A stretch of 64,000 bases of DNA from Akebia trifoliata (lineage: Eukaryota > Streptophyta > Magnoliopsida > Ranunculales > Lardizabalaceae), in NCBI GenBank assembly GCA_017979445.1, contig CM030716.1, forward strand, positions 14,210,443 to 14,274,442. Reading direction: 5' to 3'. Shown piece after piece: positions 21,526-34,136 of the stretch. The position numbers and the translations under genes are program-made. Numbering within the stretch: the stretch's first letter is position 1; each line of letters begins with the position of its first letter. The notes beneath the pieces are model-generated. The model made no database searches, had not been told where the DNA came from, and saw only the letters and a list, made by a program, of their open reading frames with translations.

Positions 21526-23017
21526 TGTAGACACCTCATTTTTGCACTCGCTTGATTAATCAACTCGTCAACTTGATTGCAACGGTTCCTAATAATGGAT
21601 GATATTCCAATACTTTATTTGTTACTAGATATGTTTCAAAAATCCGAATGAGGTATCTTGAACTAACAAAATTGTAGAAACCGCGCTACGATAGGAAAAT
21701 ATAACCCCAAAAGCGTAGAAATGATCATTTGGCCGACAAAAAGAAGCTTCACGGTAAAAATCACTAAAAAATAACTAAATTTCCAAAATACCCCTAACCT
21801 TAAAACATCCGTAGAGCCTACATTACGCTTAGGAAAATCCTTTCAAATACATAAAATAACAAATCAAAATCAAATAAATCATTTTGCCAATTTTTACAAA
21901 ATTTGACAAAATTACGAAAATACCCCTCATAAAGTTCACGATCATTTCGCACAAAAAATTTCATAAATGACACAAACCTATATTCCCATTGAATTTCTTA
22001 CGAAAAATCAATTCTAAAACATCTTGAAACATCAAAAACCAACTTGAAACGCAAAAGTTCTCTTTAGGGGCAAAATTGTTGATGGTTGCCCAGATATTTA
22101 TTAAAGGACCCCTCCATCTGGGGGCCCAAAGAATTAAAAATATAATAAAAGGGGTCAACCAAAAAATTAAAGTCAATCAAGTAAGATTAAAGTCAACCAA
22201 GTAAGACTAAAGTCAAAACCCTAATAGAGTTCTAATTAAATAATAATTATATTTAATAGAATTCTAATTAAATAATAACTCTATTTAATAGAATTCTAAC
22301 TAAATAATAACTCTTTCTAAAAGAATTATAATTAAATAATAATTCTCTCCAAAAGAATTATAATTAAACCTTAACTCTATCTAAAAGGCACTTTAAAAAA
22401 TTTATAAATAGGAGCCTCCACACCCTATTTTCATATCAAATAATAAATTTTAAGAGAAGGAGGTCAAAAAGCTTCCCTAACCTCCCATAAACCCTAATTT
22501 TGAAGTTCCAACTCCTTACCTAACACCCATACTTCGATTTTAGCTCGAAAAATACCTAGAAGCCTTTAAAAAACACTCAGAAATCCATAAACAAATTCGA
22601 AGAATCCAGATCTAAGAAAGAGATATCTCGCCTCGGAGATCAGAAATCAGATCCGGAGACAGAACGAAGCGAGGAGCATTGTACAAGGAGTTACTCTATC
22701 AGATATGAGGGAATGAGAACGTTGTCTTCAGAAAGGTATCTATTCCTTATTATTTTTTTATTACTTAGGTCTTTTAGCAATGTAATTTATTTGGGAATTA
22801 GTAGAGACCAGCGTTTGCCGGGCGGGGTTGGTGCCTAATACCTTCCAACCCCGTAATTTGATTCCCGAACTCAGTATTTTTTGTAGTAGATTAGCTGTTT
22901 CTTTTTATCCATTTCGAGTTAATATTCGGTTCTTAGACCGCAATAACTAGGTGGCGACTCCCAAACCTCAAAGGTCAAAAGCGGATCCGTGCACCCCGCG
23001 GATCGAGGGCACTTTCA
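21526..23017 (+). mobile_element. Solo LTR of the Ogre/Tat family, plus orientation
   Basis: 1492 bp from TGTAGACACCTC to GGGCACTTTCA with no internal region. Flanks are GCAGC (21521-21525) and GCAGT (23018-23022), a 4-of-5 target duplication. It has TATAAATA at about 22402. It is more diverged and shorter than the LTRs of element A, so it is probably older. Confidence 0.92.
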
Positions 23018-23375
23018 GCAGTCAAATCGGACAAATTACTTGACGACCACCTAATAATTGTCCTACCAAAATCTCTTAGATATTACTAATGCTGATAGGT
23101 GACTAAAAAAAAATTGCAAAATAGGAATAGACGTTTAAAACCGCATTAAGCTGTTTTAATTTAAAAACGATATTAAATCGTTTGAATGTGCTATTTTGTT
23201 TCTGTATGTTTTTTGGGTTAGTTGGATCTCAATGTTGATTAGGACATTTAAATTAATAGTTGCAATTAAATTTCTTAAATGGGAACTTGATTGGATTGAT
23301 AAGAGACCTTTACATATATTGAGGCATTTACAATGCCACTGTTTTATTTTGCTACTCTTAATGTTCACTCTTTAT

Positions 23376-23530
23376 AGAAAGCCACTTACCACCTGAATGG
23401 TTGCCACTCTTGCAAGTTGTGGTTAATAGGACAGATAACGAAGATGATAATGAGTCCTCCATTTTATTTTCGCTTCTGAGTACAATAGTTGAAGTAGGTA
23501 GTGAAAATATTGTTGTTCACATTCCAATAG
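23376..23530 (+). pseudogene. Importin-like (ARM/HEAT) exon fragment
   Basis: A short open frame in the register 'HLPPEWLPLLQVVVNR', continuing 'DNESSILFSLLSTIVEVG', then 'ENIVVHIP', after which the frame turns AT-rich. It is preceded by a splice-acceptor-like 'tttatag' at 23371-23377. The pattern resembles an ARM/HEAT repeat of plant importin-beta-like proteins (SAD2 type); that identification is from memory and is unsure. It has no partner exons nearby and lies inside the putative CACTA element, so it is best read as a captured or stranded gene fragment. It is too short to be functional. Confidence 0.35.
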
Positions 23531-26500
23531 ACACTTATATAAATATGCATTATTTTAGTTATTATAGTAGACTATCTTTCTACAAAAAAAATCAATTAGA
23601 AAATAATAATCATTATGTATAGGCAAAAAAGAAACCGTTACTATACACCACAGAGGCCTGTCAGATAACTTACTAAATAGTAGTAGATTTTGAGGCAAAA
23701 GTGTCAAACAATTTGCTTGTATTTAGTTATATGTAGGATGAGAGACACATGTACAAAGGGAGGGGGGAGGGAATTGAATGTGGGAAACATCTTCCCTTTT
23801 GTGGTATTTCTTCTAGTTCATTAGTCTTTTCTAGTGGTTAAGCTCTTTTATTCTCCTTGTACTACAATGCATTAGTCTTATGTTCTTTTATTATCAGTAA
23901 AACAATGTTCGATGCATAATCATTGAACAACAATATTTTCAATAATAATATTTCTGTCAGGTGAATTTTGCTAATTGATATGCCTCACCTACTAGCTAGC
24001 TATCGGTATATGGATCACTTTTATGACAACACCTTAAAATCCGACCACTACTTAGCTCCCTTCTCGCGCAACTAACGTTTGGTCTCCTCTATTCTCTTGG
24101 GTGTAGGGTGCATGCATGTGGAGGGATGCAATAGACCATCATCGCAAAAAAAAAACAAAAAAAAAAAAATCAGCCCTATCTAGAACTTTTGACTCTATTA
24201 CATGTGGATCTCAAGTTAAGGTGAGATTGATGGTCCATTAAAATTTAAAATTATAATCTATTTTTTTATGAGGCTAGAAATGTCTGAAGAGCTACTATTC
24301 TTATGTGTCTTCCTTTACTTGGCCTTGAGTTTTACTCCCCTACTACTAGATTCATAATGATGATATAATTATTAGTCTTATTTTCTACATCTTTTGTTCA
24401 TGTTGTTAATTGGGACTTAAATAGCAAGAGTTGAAGAAGGGTTCAATTTTTCTTATATGAAATGATGACGGAGATAGTGTTGTTGCAAAGCAAAGAATAT
24501 CTATGCTTAAGAAATTGGAATATCCATTATCTTGTTACTAATACCACCTGAAGGTTGATCTAAGTTTCGGTTATGTCTTTGCATCACTATATCTTGAGAT
24601 CTAAACCAATTGCAATGTGATTTATTTGTGAATCTATTGAGGTCTAAACCACCAAACCTGACCATAGATATCCAACTCTTGCATATGATATTTGAAAAAG
24701 AAAAACCTCATAAAGCTCATAGCCAAGAAAAGCCTTGTGCTTGAGAAATTTTTTTAAGGCACGTCTCTTATACAAATCATGCATTTGTCAATATGTTTAT
24801 CTGAAGTTGCATCTCATAGTGTTTAGCAGTTCTTCATGTAGCATGTTATTTCTTAAAATAGAAAGATATCTCGAAGACATCTTTCACTAAGGGGCAGGGT
24901 ACCTTAAATGACCACTTTGTAAGGTTCTTAGGTTAGCAAGTGTATCAGGTCTATGAGTGTGGTGTAATATTATCGGGAGTTGGGGCTCGAAGACATTTTT
25001 TACTAATTAGAGTCATGCCACATATTCAAATTTATTCCAGATTCATGTTGCTAGTTGTCCTATTAAACAGTTGGAGAAGATGTGGATGGTCCTTAATTGC
25101 AGGAAACCCATGGCGTTGTAATGACACGTATGGGACAAGTTATGGAGTTATCTAAAAAGAAATTGATGTTAGTGGTTCATCAATGATACCCATTGTCAAT
25201 GACACATGTCAGGCCTCGGTGATACATGGTAAGTGTCTCAATTTACTTGCACACTTGACATGTCATAATCTCCTTTCCTATGAGTAAAGTTGAATAAAAT
25301 ACTTTTTTTCGATATAGGAAGATGTCCCATGACACTGCCAGGTATCTATAGCCAATCTCCTCCACAACTATTATACCATACCTAGTCTTACCTCATGCAT
25401 CGATCGAGCCTACCTAATGAGCTTTTGAGATCATTATATTTGACACCTACTATTGTGTATCACAACACTCTACTGGATTACTCTATATGGAATTTTGGAT
25501 GGACTGACTAGAGCATGTGGCAATCCATACAACATTGTATCAGACCCAAAGTATGGCATCTACATTCATGGATCAATCGCAACGATGAACTAGATCGAAT
25601 ATAGCTTGATTTACACGAAAAGAAAACTTTAATTTGCATACCTTGAGACATCTAGAAATCAAATTTATTTTCTCTTTTGAGATGAAAATCAAACCCTAAT
25701 CAAGATCACCACAAGGTATGAGAAACAAAAGAGAGTTATGATGAGGAGTTTTCACCTCTTACTAACCCTAAGTCCCTAATCACATAATGGGGTTCAAAGT
25801 TGGGCAAGTGTGTGGGATGCTCCCTTCTAGGGAGCTGCATTTTACTTGGTGGATTATAGCTCTCTTCTGTACATGCTACATATGACGTGGCATGTACAGT
25901 AATTATTTCAACTTCTGAAGCCTTATACTTGTTTGTATTATTATTATTTTGCCAAAGTCAGCCCACGATCCAACAAGGTCTGGGAAGCATCATCTGATAC
26001 AGTTAATGAATGGGTTCTCTATGGATCTGCTCTTTCTTCTATGGAGAAGGTATACTCTATTTAACGTGAAGAGCTGCATCTGCTTATTGTTCATTAGCTC
26101 CACGTGTCTACAAACAATTAACTTAATCTTCTTCCTATGAGCATCATCTATTTGGTAGTTGATTAGTCCATACTTTTAGGACAATGCAACAACCTTTTCT
26201 TTTCTTAGAAGTGAGACCAAGACCAATGAGACAAGGGGATAGATACATCCTCTGGTTTTCAACTCCTTATAATTTATTTTTATTCTATGCTGAAATTTTT
26301 GTCTAAATTGATTACTGCCTTTAATGGAAGCCCAGTTGCTTGATTGGGTAATAAATTTGATGGTAGATGTCGTTTAGCATGAACACTACAACAAAATGAA
26401 TGCATGGAATATTGCAATGGTTTTTGCTCCTAATATGACTCAGGTTACTGAATATCTAATGTAATTTTAGTTTCAATGCAACTGCTACCATATGTATGTG

Positions 26501-28900
26501 TTTTTTCCCTGTTAATGATCCATTAATGTTATGCTTGTAATGGTTATTTTTTTTTATAGATGGAACCCAATGTAAAAGGAATAAAAAAAATATGAAATGG
26601 AATGTGCTGCCTTAATTATGTTCTGTCACATGGAGCATTTTCTTCCCAGAGGTTTTGGTGGTGTGTGACCTATGAATGGTCTCAAGGGATGCCAATAAAA
26701 AGAGTTAGTCATTTTAAATAATAATGTTATAGCTATTAAACTTCGAATGAGAAATGTGCAACAAAATCCTAGTTGTTGTCAAATTGATTTTTTAATTCAC
26801 ATTTGTTGACTGTTTCTATTCATGAAGAGCCAAAATCATTGATTGGACAATGCATTGAGAAAACCCATATGTTAACTATGAATATGAACGCAGGGGTGAA
26901 TTCTGAAGTATGACTTTGGTATCACATTCTTTTTCTCTTTTTCGTTTATATGTAAACATGGACATGTGTCACACAGATAAGAATTGTCAAGCATAGAATC
27001 CTCCCCCCCCCCGCCTTTCCCCTAAGAATCTAGAAACGACGACATAGGTACATAGATGGATCCGCACAAGTGTCATGAATATCTAATAAAAAACAACTAG
27101 AGGTAAATTGAGTCAATGACATAGACATAAAGATGAATATAAACCGAAAGTGTCATGTATGTATAATCAAAAGAATTGGAGATAAATTGAGTCACATCTA
27201 CACATTTGTTACTGGGAAAACAAGCAAGGAATTATCATATTGCTGACCAAGGAATCATAGTCTTAAGTCTTAGCCAAGATTTATTTATCAAAAAAAAAAA
27301 AAAAAACGTCTTAAACAAGTTTACCATTCTTTTTTTTTTTGGATAGGTAACCAAGTAAAATACTTAACAATTCATTTATCAAAATATGACAATCATCTTT
27401 AACTACTATAATAAAGGAAGCTGAAGTGAAGTGGTTCGACACCAAAATTTAGAAGACTAGAACTAGCCCAACATTTACATTTAATTGTACTATTATGAAG
27501 GACATTTTTTTCAAAACAAATAAAATTGTACTCCCATGATCACTATATAACATTGTTAGGTAGTTTTATAGAATTACAAAATATCCTTCGATTATTATAT
27601 TATCTTCAAAATCAATATAATTATTTTAAACTATAGAAAGGCTCTTATAATTTATTAAATAATAAAATATGATATAAAATTAGATTTTTTATCTGAGATT
27701 TTTAAAATGATTTGTAATACACATGAGTTTGCATGTGCTACCTACTAGTAATTATAATTATATTAATTATTATTCGAGATGAGCATATTTGCTAGTATCA
27801 TTTTGATATTTATGTTATTGTCCATGTAATAGAGGTCTTGGTGTTTCTATTTCATGTCACTTGTTTGAAATTAATCTTAGCAATTGTTTCTATGTTGTTG
27901 TCCATGTAATAGTGTAAGCTTTTATTTTTATTGATGAATCTTTTTATAAAAAACTATTATATTTCTTAATTACTTTATTTATGTCCAAAGTTTGTTTAAG
28001 AAAAGGCCAATTCATTGGCTGTTGGTTGGAGAATTTGGCACTTGGCATATATTGTTATAAAACAAATAAAGAAAATCCTCATTTACTTGAGAATTCTCAA
28101 CACTCTATATTGAGACCAAGCAAAGATATATGATTAGGCAATGTTTTTGTCATTTTTCTATTTTTTCTTCTTGGTTTTCTAGAAGATTGTTTTCAGTTAA
28201 ATAATGCAATTCCTATTTTGCAGATTGAGAAAACTACTGAACTCTCACGACATGAAAGGTTCATAAGATGTTCTTGTTAAGTTTTCTCCTTATATTGACT
28301 ATTAAAATAATGTTTTGTTATTACAAGTTGAATGATTCATTTTTCCTTGTCTTATTCCTTGTTTCTCTTAAAAATGATTATCTTGTTTTTCACTAAGAAA
28401 AGAAAATTCTTGTGATTTTTTCCTCATTAATTTATTTGTAAGTTATATTAATGACATTTTGGGGACACAGCCTATAGAAAAATATCAAGTCCCATGTATA
28501 GATTTTTTGAATATCCATGCCATTCTAATTTGTCAAAAAGGGTGAGGTTGCAAATGCTGAAGTTAGGAGAAGAAGATTAAACTTATTTGTTATAGGACAC
28601 AAAGTTGTTGGAAAAGAAGTAGATTGGAGTGAAAGCCCTATGAAAGAAGAAATCAGATGAGTTGGAGCACTTCATTTGGAAGGATGGCATTATAGTGCCA
28701 TGTGGCCCCTTGGATCCCTCGAGGCACAATGACAGTCTTCTAGAATACAATAAGTACGGCGTATACAACCCAAAATAGGTATATCAATTAGTACAGGGAG
28801 TAGGGTATTTTTAATTTTGGATTTGTAAATTATGACTCATTATAATTCTTTTTGTGTATAAATTAATGTGATAGAGAACCTCAATGTTCTCTATTTGGGT
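23531..28900. other. AT-rich interior of the CACTA-like region, no gene recognised
   Basis: Several short open frames (for example at 24940, 25949 and 28583) have no recognisable family pattern. Homopolymer runs occur at 24144-24168, 27001-27013 (C run) and 27288-27306. A second CACTA-like start, CACTACAACAAAATG, lies at 26384 without a matching flank triplet. Confidence 0.5.
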
Positions 28901-29247
28901 ATATTTTGACCGCGGGTAATAGGTGCGTAAAAAAAAAGAATTTTTTTTTAAAGTTTAGATATCGGTTTATGACCACTTTAAACATCGATTTGTAATCGAT
29001 GTCTACAGTCTAAGACTTAGGACATCAGTGTTATAGACATTGGATTTTAAATAGATGTCTAAGATATTTTTTTTGTATAAATGCAGCTTTGGAACGGTTT
29101 TTAGTCATTCCAAATCTTGAAATACAGAACGGTTTCCAGCCATTTAAATTCATTAACGATGCCTCGATACGAGACAGTCGTTCAACCATTTCAGACAATC
29201 TTAGGAATGATTACAAACCATTCATAATTTTCATTTTTATTGTAGTG

Positions 29248-32241
29248 GTTTGACTGAACACAACTACAAGTTGCAATCTTAAGAAAATGTGTGCCAAACT
29301 TGGCGTTCCTCACAAAAAGCTATAATATTCATTCAAAAATATTTTGAATGATACACAACTAAGCACACCACCCACTAGTTACTATAGAGATATGTGTACC
29401 ACAAAAGTATAATATTTTGCTTCTAAAAGTTCCTAACAATTATAGCAATAAGCTAACAACAGAGTAAATGATACAATGTGATTCATTAAGAAAGTAAATG
29501 GGTTTAAATTTGGAATCTTAAGGAAAATTTGGTAATATCATATCTTTTCAAGGAAGTACAATTTATGGAGCCCTCTTAGTTGATTGAATGAAATATCAAC
29601 TATTACATTTTGTGCAATCATTTAAAAGAAGTTAAAAGAGAAAATGACACAATTTGGTCACACTCAATCTTGAAGAAACCACTCCTTACATGAACAAGGC
29701 TCATTATTATATTTAAAAGAAGGAAAATAAAATTCAATTTGAAAGTCAAATCACATATCACCCACCCATTTTTACTTATTAGGTGGTTGTGGTTCTAATA
29801 TCCGAAGTATACCTACTATAATAGAACTTCCTAACTTTTAGATTAATTCTAATTTTTTTGAACTCTTAAAAGACTAAAAAAAATAAATGACTAGTGATCA
29901 TGTTATTTAGATAAAGGCTTGTTATTACTACATTATAGACAAATCTTGGTCGAATGCCTCTAAGACCAAGATGACTCTCCCGAGTTGGGCTCACCTGAGA
30001 TTTAAAACCATGCATCAAAAAGACAAGTCTGGGCTCATTTTTTTATTTGTGTAATCAAATGAGATTATAGTGTCTGAACTAACTAACGTTCTTCTTCTGT
30101 AACTCCTTCGTATTGATGGCTAAGGAGAAGTTTTTTTAAGAATCTTGAGAGGCATCTAATAATACATTCAAAATATTTATAATAAAATAACTAAATATGT
30201 ATATATTTTAATACTAGTTTCTTGGGCTCAAGCTTAGAAGTATGTATGAAAGGGGGAAAAAAATCTAAATTTCAAAAATAGAAACATCGAATCTACAATT
30301 CTGCATTAGAAGAAAAATAAAAAGGATAACTTTATAACTACACAGGTAAATAGTTATAGAAAAAATAAAAATTACAAAATTATTGAATAAAATCAAGAAA
30401 ATTGAGTGGAAACGATCGTCACTACACCTCTAAGATAATATCTAATTATCCTTATAAATAAATGATAATTACCATCCTCATCTACTCAGAGATCGCATTG
30501 GAATGAATTCGACATATTATCTCTTGAATTGTTTAGTCAGCTCTAAGCTAATGGTCCTCACCAATTTATGTTAAATACAAAATTCTAAACATATATTTTT
30601 TAAGATAAGAGTTTTGAGAATGATGATTATATGAACTTTATAATGTGGCATATTCGAAAGGAGAAAGAGTCTAATTTGTGCTCCCACCCATTTTACTAGT
30701 TTGGTCCCACCTCATTTGGTACCTAATTAGATATCTAAACTATGACATTACATTACCAAACTTCTTGTCATTTAATCTTGAAATTCAATAAAATATGATA
30801 AAATATTTGAATTATTTTGTTCAATTATAAAAGTTTTATTTAAATTTTGCAGATAAAATAGGATTTGATCCATCCAAAATAAATTTGAATATTATTAGAA
30901 AGGGTTGGATTTAATTTGTACCCAATACAATAATTAGACCAGTTTTAGGTCCGAGTATGGACATTTGGATCCAATTATGGAGATTTGAGGAAAATCCACT
31001 GGCCAAAGTACTATTCAATGTTTACGAACTACTTTTAGACCCAATTCAATGCTTCTCATATTGGTTCCAAATTTGATCCATTGTCAATCCTATCTACAAC
31101 ATTCTTGATATGATGCACGTGAAGCAACACTTACCATCATGACAAGCTATAACACATACATATTACTAAATTCATGAAACGAGTAAGAACAGACTAAACT
31201 CACTTGTACTGGTGATAATGTTTTTAATATTTAAAAAAAAAAAATTATTAACCTATTTATTATAGTGTCTTCACATTTTTTAAATGCGATTCATAATATG
31301 GATCGTGTTAATTATAAATTAATATATAATTAATCACTCTCTATTTCATGTTTACATAGACAAAAACATAATACAAAATTAGGTACAAATGGCATGATAT
31401 TATCGGCTCTGTCAAGGAATGATTTGTGAGCTGGCATTCGACAATGTGGCATCCTCATTTATTTTACTTTGGCAATCTTAGTGCGCATGTAATTTCTAAT
31501 TACAACAACGGTTGGGTTTGGTAATTATGCTTAATAAATTCAAAAGTTTTATTACAAAATTTTGTGATATTTTGAGATGATTTGGTGTATCTATTGTTTA
31601 TTACCAAAAAATACTCATTAATACCATGGTATTTGAAATTTTAATTTCTATTTTAATTTACGAAAAAAATCACTTTCATTACATGAACACCACCTGCGGC
31701 ACACATGCCCAAGGTGGATCAAGAATAATAACAAATAAATGATTAATTTTAAGGAATTCAAGTATTGTATTTATTAATTAATTACCAACTTTATAAGAGT
31801 TACATAAGAAAAGAATTATTTAATCTTTTTATTTTGTAAATCTTCTTAAAAATGAAAATAGTAAAGGTACAGCGGAAAAACTGGAGCAAGCGAATAATCA
31901 ATTTCATTCACAGTTGAGATCTTTTATTTTACCCCTACATAGAAAGAAATAGGTTAGTGTAAATATGTTTAAATTGTACCACATCCATTGGTGATGCACA
32001 ATTTACAATTATAATAGTTTGATCTTGCACTAAAATGTTACATCTCACTAGTGTTGTTATTAGTCATCTTTGTATATGCCAAACCATCTCAGTTGATTAT
32101 CTTATTTAATCTCCTATTGGAGGCATTCCTAAATATCCTTAAATATATTCATTTTTTATTTGTTTTTCTTAGTACTTTTCCCAACTCATTCATCTGAATA
32201 TTCTCATTTTTGCTATCCTTATGTAAAATTTTAGTTGATAT
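29248..32241. other. AT-rich intergenic DNA, nothing recognised
   Basis: No open frame with coding character, no terminal repeats and no tandem array that I can support. It ends at the AATAC target duplication of element B (32242-32246). Confidence 0.55.
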
Positions 32242-32246
32242 AATAC

Positions 32247-33792
32247 TGAAAGCGCCCTCGATCCGCCGGGTGCACAAATCCGCTTTTGACCCTTGAGGTT
32301 TGGGAGTCGCCACCTAGTTATTACGGTTTAGGAACCAAACTGACTCTAAAATGGATAAAAAACTAATCTACTACAGAAAAAACTGAATCCGGGGATCACA
32401 TTACGGGGTTGGAAGGTGTTAGGCACCAATCCCGCTCGACCAATGCCGGTCTCTACTTATCCCAAATATAACAACATCGTTAATGACAAAACTTAGATAA
32501 AAAAATAACAAAAACCTTACTTTCAATCTGCAAAGGTTCTATTCCCTTAGATCTAGTGAAAATGCTCCTTGTACCGTACTCCTTACTTCGTTCTGTCTCC
32601 GGATCTGATTATTGATCTCCGAGGTAAGGTATCTCCTTCTTGGATCTGGGTGCTTTGAATTTATTATGGATTTTGAGGTGTTTTTGAAAGGCTTTTAGGT
32701 GTTTTTTAGGCTAAAATTAAAGCATGGGTGTTAGGTAAGGAGTTGGGGCTTCAAAATTAGGGTTTTAGGGAGGTTGTGGAGGCTTCTTCATCTACTTTTT
32801 CTAGGATTTTTTCTTTGATACGAAAATAGGGTGTGGAGGCTCCTATTTATAAAGTTTTTTAGAAGCATTAGGGTTTTGACTTTAGTCTTATGAGATTGAT
32901 TTAGTCTTTAGGATTTTAATTTAGGGTTTTGACTTTAGTTTTATGAGATTGACTTGATTAGTTTAGATTAGGGTTTTGACCTTAGTCTTATGAGATTGAC
33001 TTGATTAGTTTAGATTAGGGTTTTGATTTAGGGTTTGGACCTTAGTCTTATGAGATTGACTTTAATACTTTGACTTTAGTCTTTCTTGGTTGGCTTTTAA
33101 TATCTTGACTTTAGCCTTACTTGATTGACTTTAAGATTGACTTTAGTCTTACTTGATTGACTTTAATGTTTCCCTTTACATTATTTAATGATTTATTTAT
33201 TAATTTTAAAATTTTTAATTATTAAAGTTGTAAAATTATCGTTTTACCCTCAAAGAGGATTTTTTACGTTTTAAGTCGTTTTTCAATTTTTCAGGTATTT
33301 TGGAATCAGTTTTTCGTAAGGAATTCAATGGGAATGTTGTTTTTTATCATTTATAAAAAAATTGCGTGAAATGGTCGTGAATTTTATGAGGGATATTTTC
33401 GTAATTTTGTCGAATTTTGTGAAAATTGGCAAAATGATTTATTTGATTTCGATTTGTTATTTTATGTGTTTGAATGAGTTTTCCTAATCGTAACGTAGAC
33501 TCTAGGGTTGTTTTGATGTTAGGGGTATTTTGGTAATTTGGTCATTTTTAGTGATTTTTATCGTGAAGCTTCTTTTTGTCTGCCATATGATGATTTCTAT
33601 GTTTCTAGGATCGTATTTTCCTAGTGTAGCGTGGCTTCTAAAATTTTGTCAGTTCGAGATACCTCATCCGGATTTTTGAAACATATCTGGTAACAAAATA
33701 AAGCATTGGAATGGACATCCATCATTGGGGAACCATTGCGATCGGGTTGACGAGTTGATTAATCAGGCGGATGCAAAAATGGGGTGTCTACA
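32247..33792 (-). repeat. 3' LTR of element B
   Basis: 1546 bp, reading TGAAAGCGCCCTCG at its left end and GGGTGTCTACA at its right end. A reversed TATA motif ('tatttata') lies near 32844. It contains short direct repeats of 'agtcttatgagattgactt' at about 32890-33060. Confidence 0.93.
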
Positions 33793-33795
33793 GAT

Positions 33796-33806
33796 GCCCC
33801 TCTTTG
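33796..33806 (-). other. Polypurine tract of element B
   Basis: On the minus strand AAAGAGGGGCA precedes the 3' LTR start. It matches the tract of element A at 15721-15730. Confidence 0.75.
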
Positions 33807-34136
33807 GTATAGGGTTGAAGCAAACTAGATAGCAAGTCTATTTCGGTAGATAGTGCGATATCCGAATGCCAAAGCTAGTGACAGTTCATTTTGCAGTCTG
33901 ATTTAGCAATTTGTCGGGGTGTTCGGATCCTTGAGCATAAAACTCTCCCCGAACTAAAAGGTTGTCAGGTCCTTGAGCGCGAGCACTCACTGGCAGTGTC
34001 AGATCCTTGAATTTAAAAAAAAATCTCCTTGACTAATGTAACAACTGTGCAAGTGTGTGGACTCAAAATCTGAGATAGATTTCAAAGAGTTTGAGTTGGA
34101 AATGAGTCAAAACTGAGCATAAGGTGAATATAAACT

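Larger units (their letters stand above)
20306..29247. mobile_element. Probable decayed CACTA (En/Spm) transposon
   Basis: The left end reads CACTAGAAGAAAATG at 20306 and the right end reads ...TTTTTATTGTAGTG at 29247, the reverse complement of CACTACAATAAAAA, giving imperfect terminal inverted repeats of about 15 bp. Flanking triplets are GCT and GTT, a 2-of-3 match for the 3-bp target duplication. Short motifs such as 'aaaccgttt', 'aacggttt' and 'aaccattt' recur next to both ends (20330-20410, 29090-29230), as in CACTA subterminal regions. No transposase is readable inside. A solo LTR (21526-23017) sits within it. The pairing of these two ends is an inference. Confidence 0.4.

Noticed and set aside
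26384..29247. Alternative CACTA element starting CACTACAACAAAATG at 26384
   Set aside because: The flanking triplet GAA does not match GTT after 29247; the start at 20306 gives a better flank and subterminal motifs. Not excluded.
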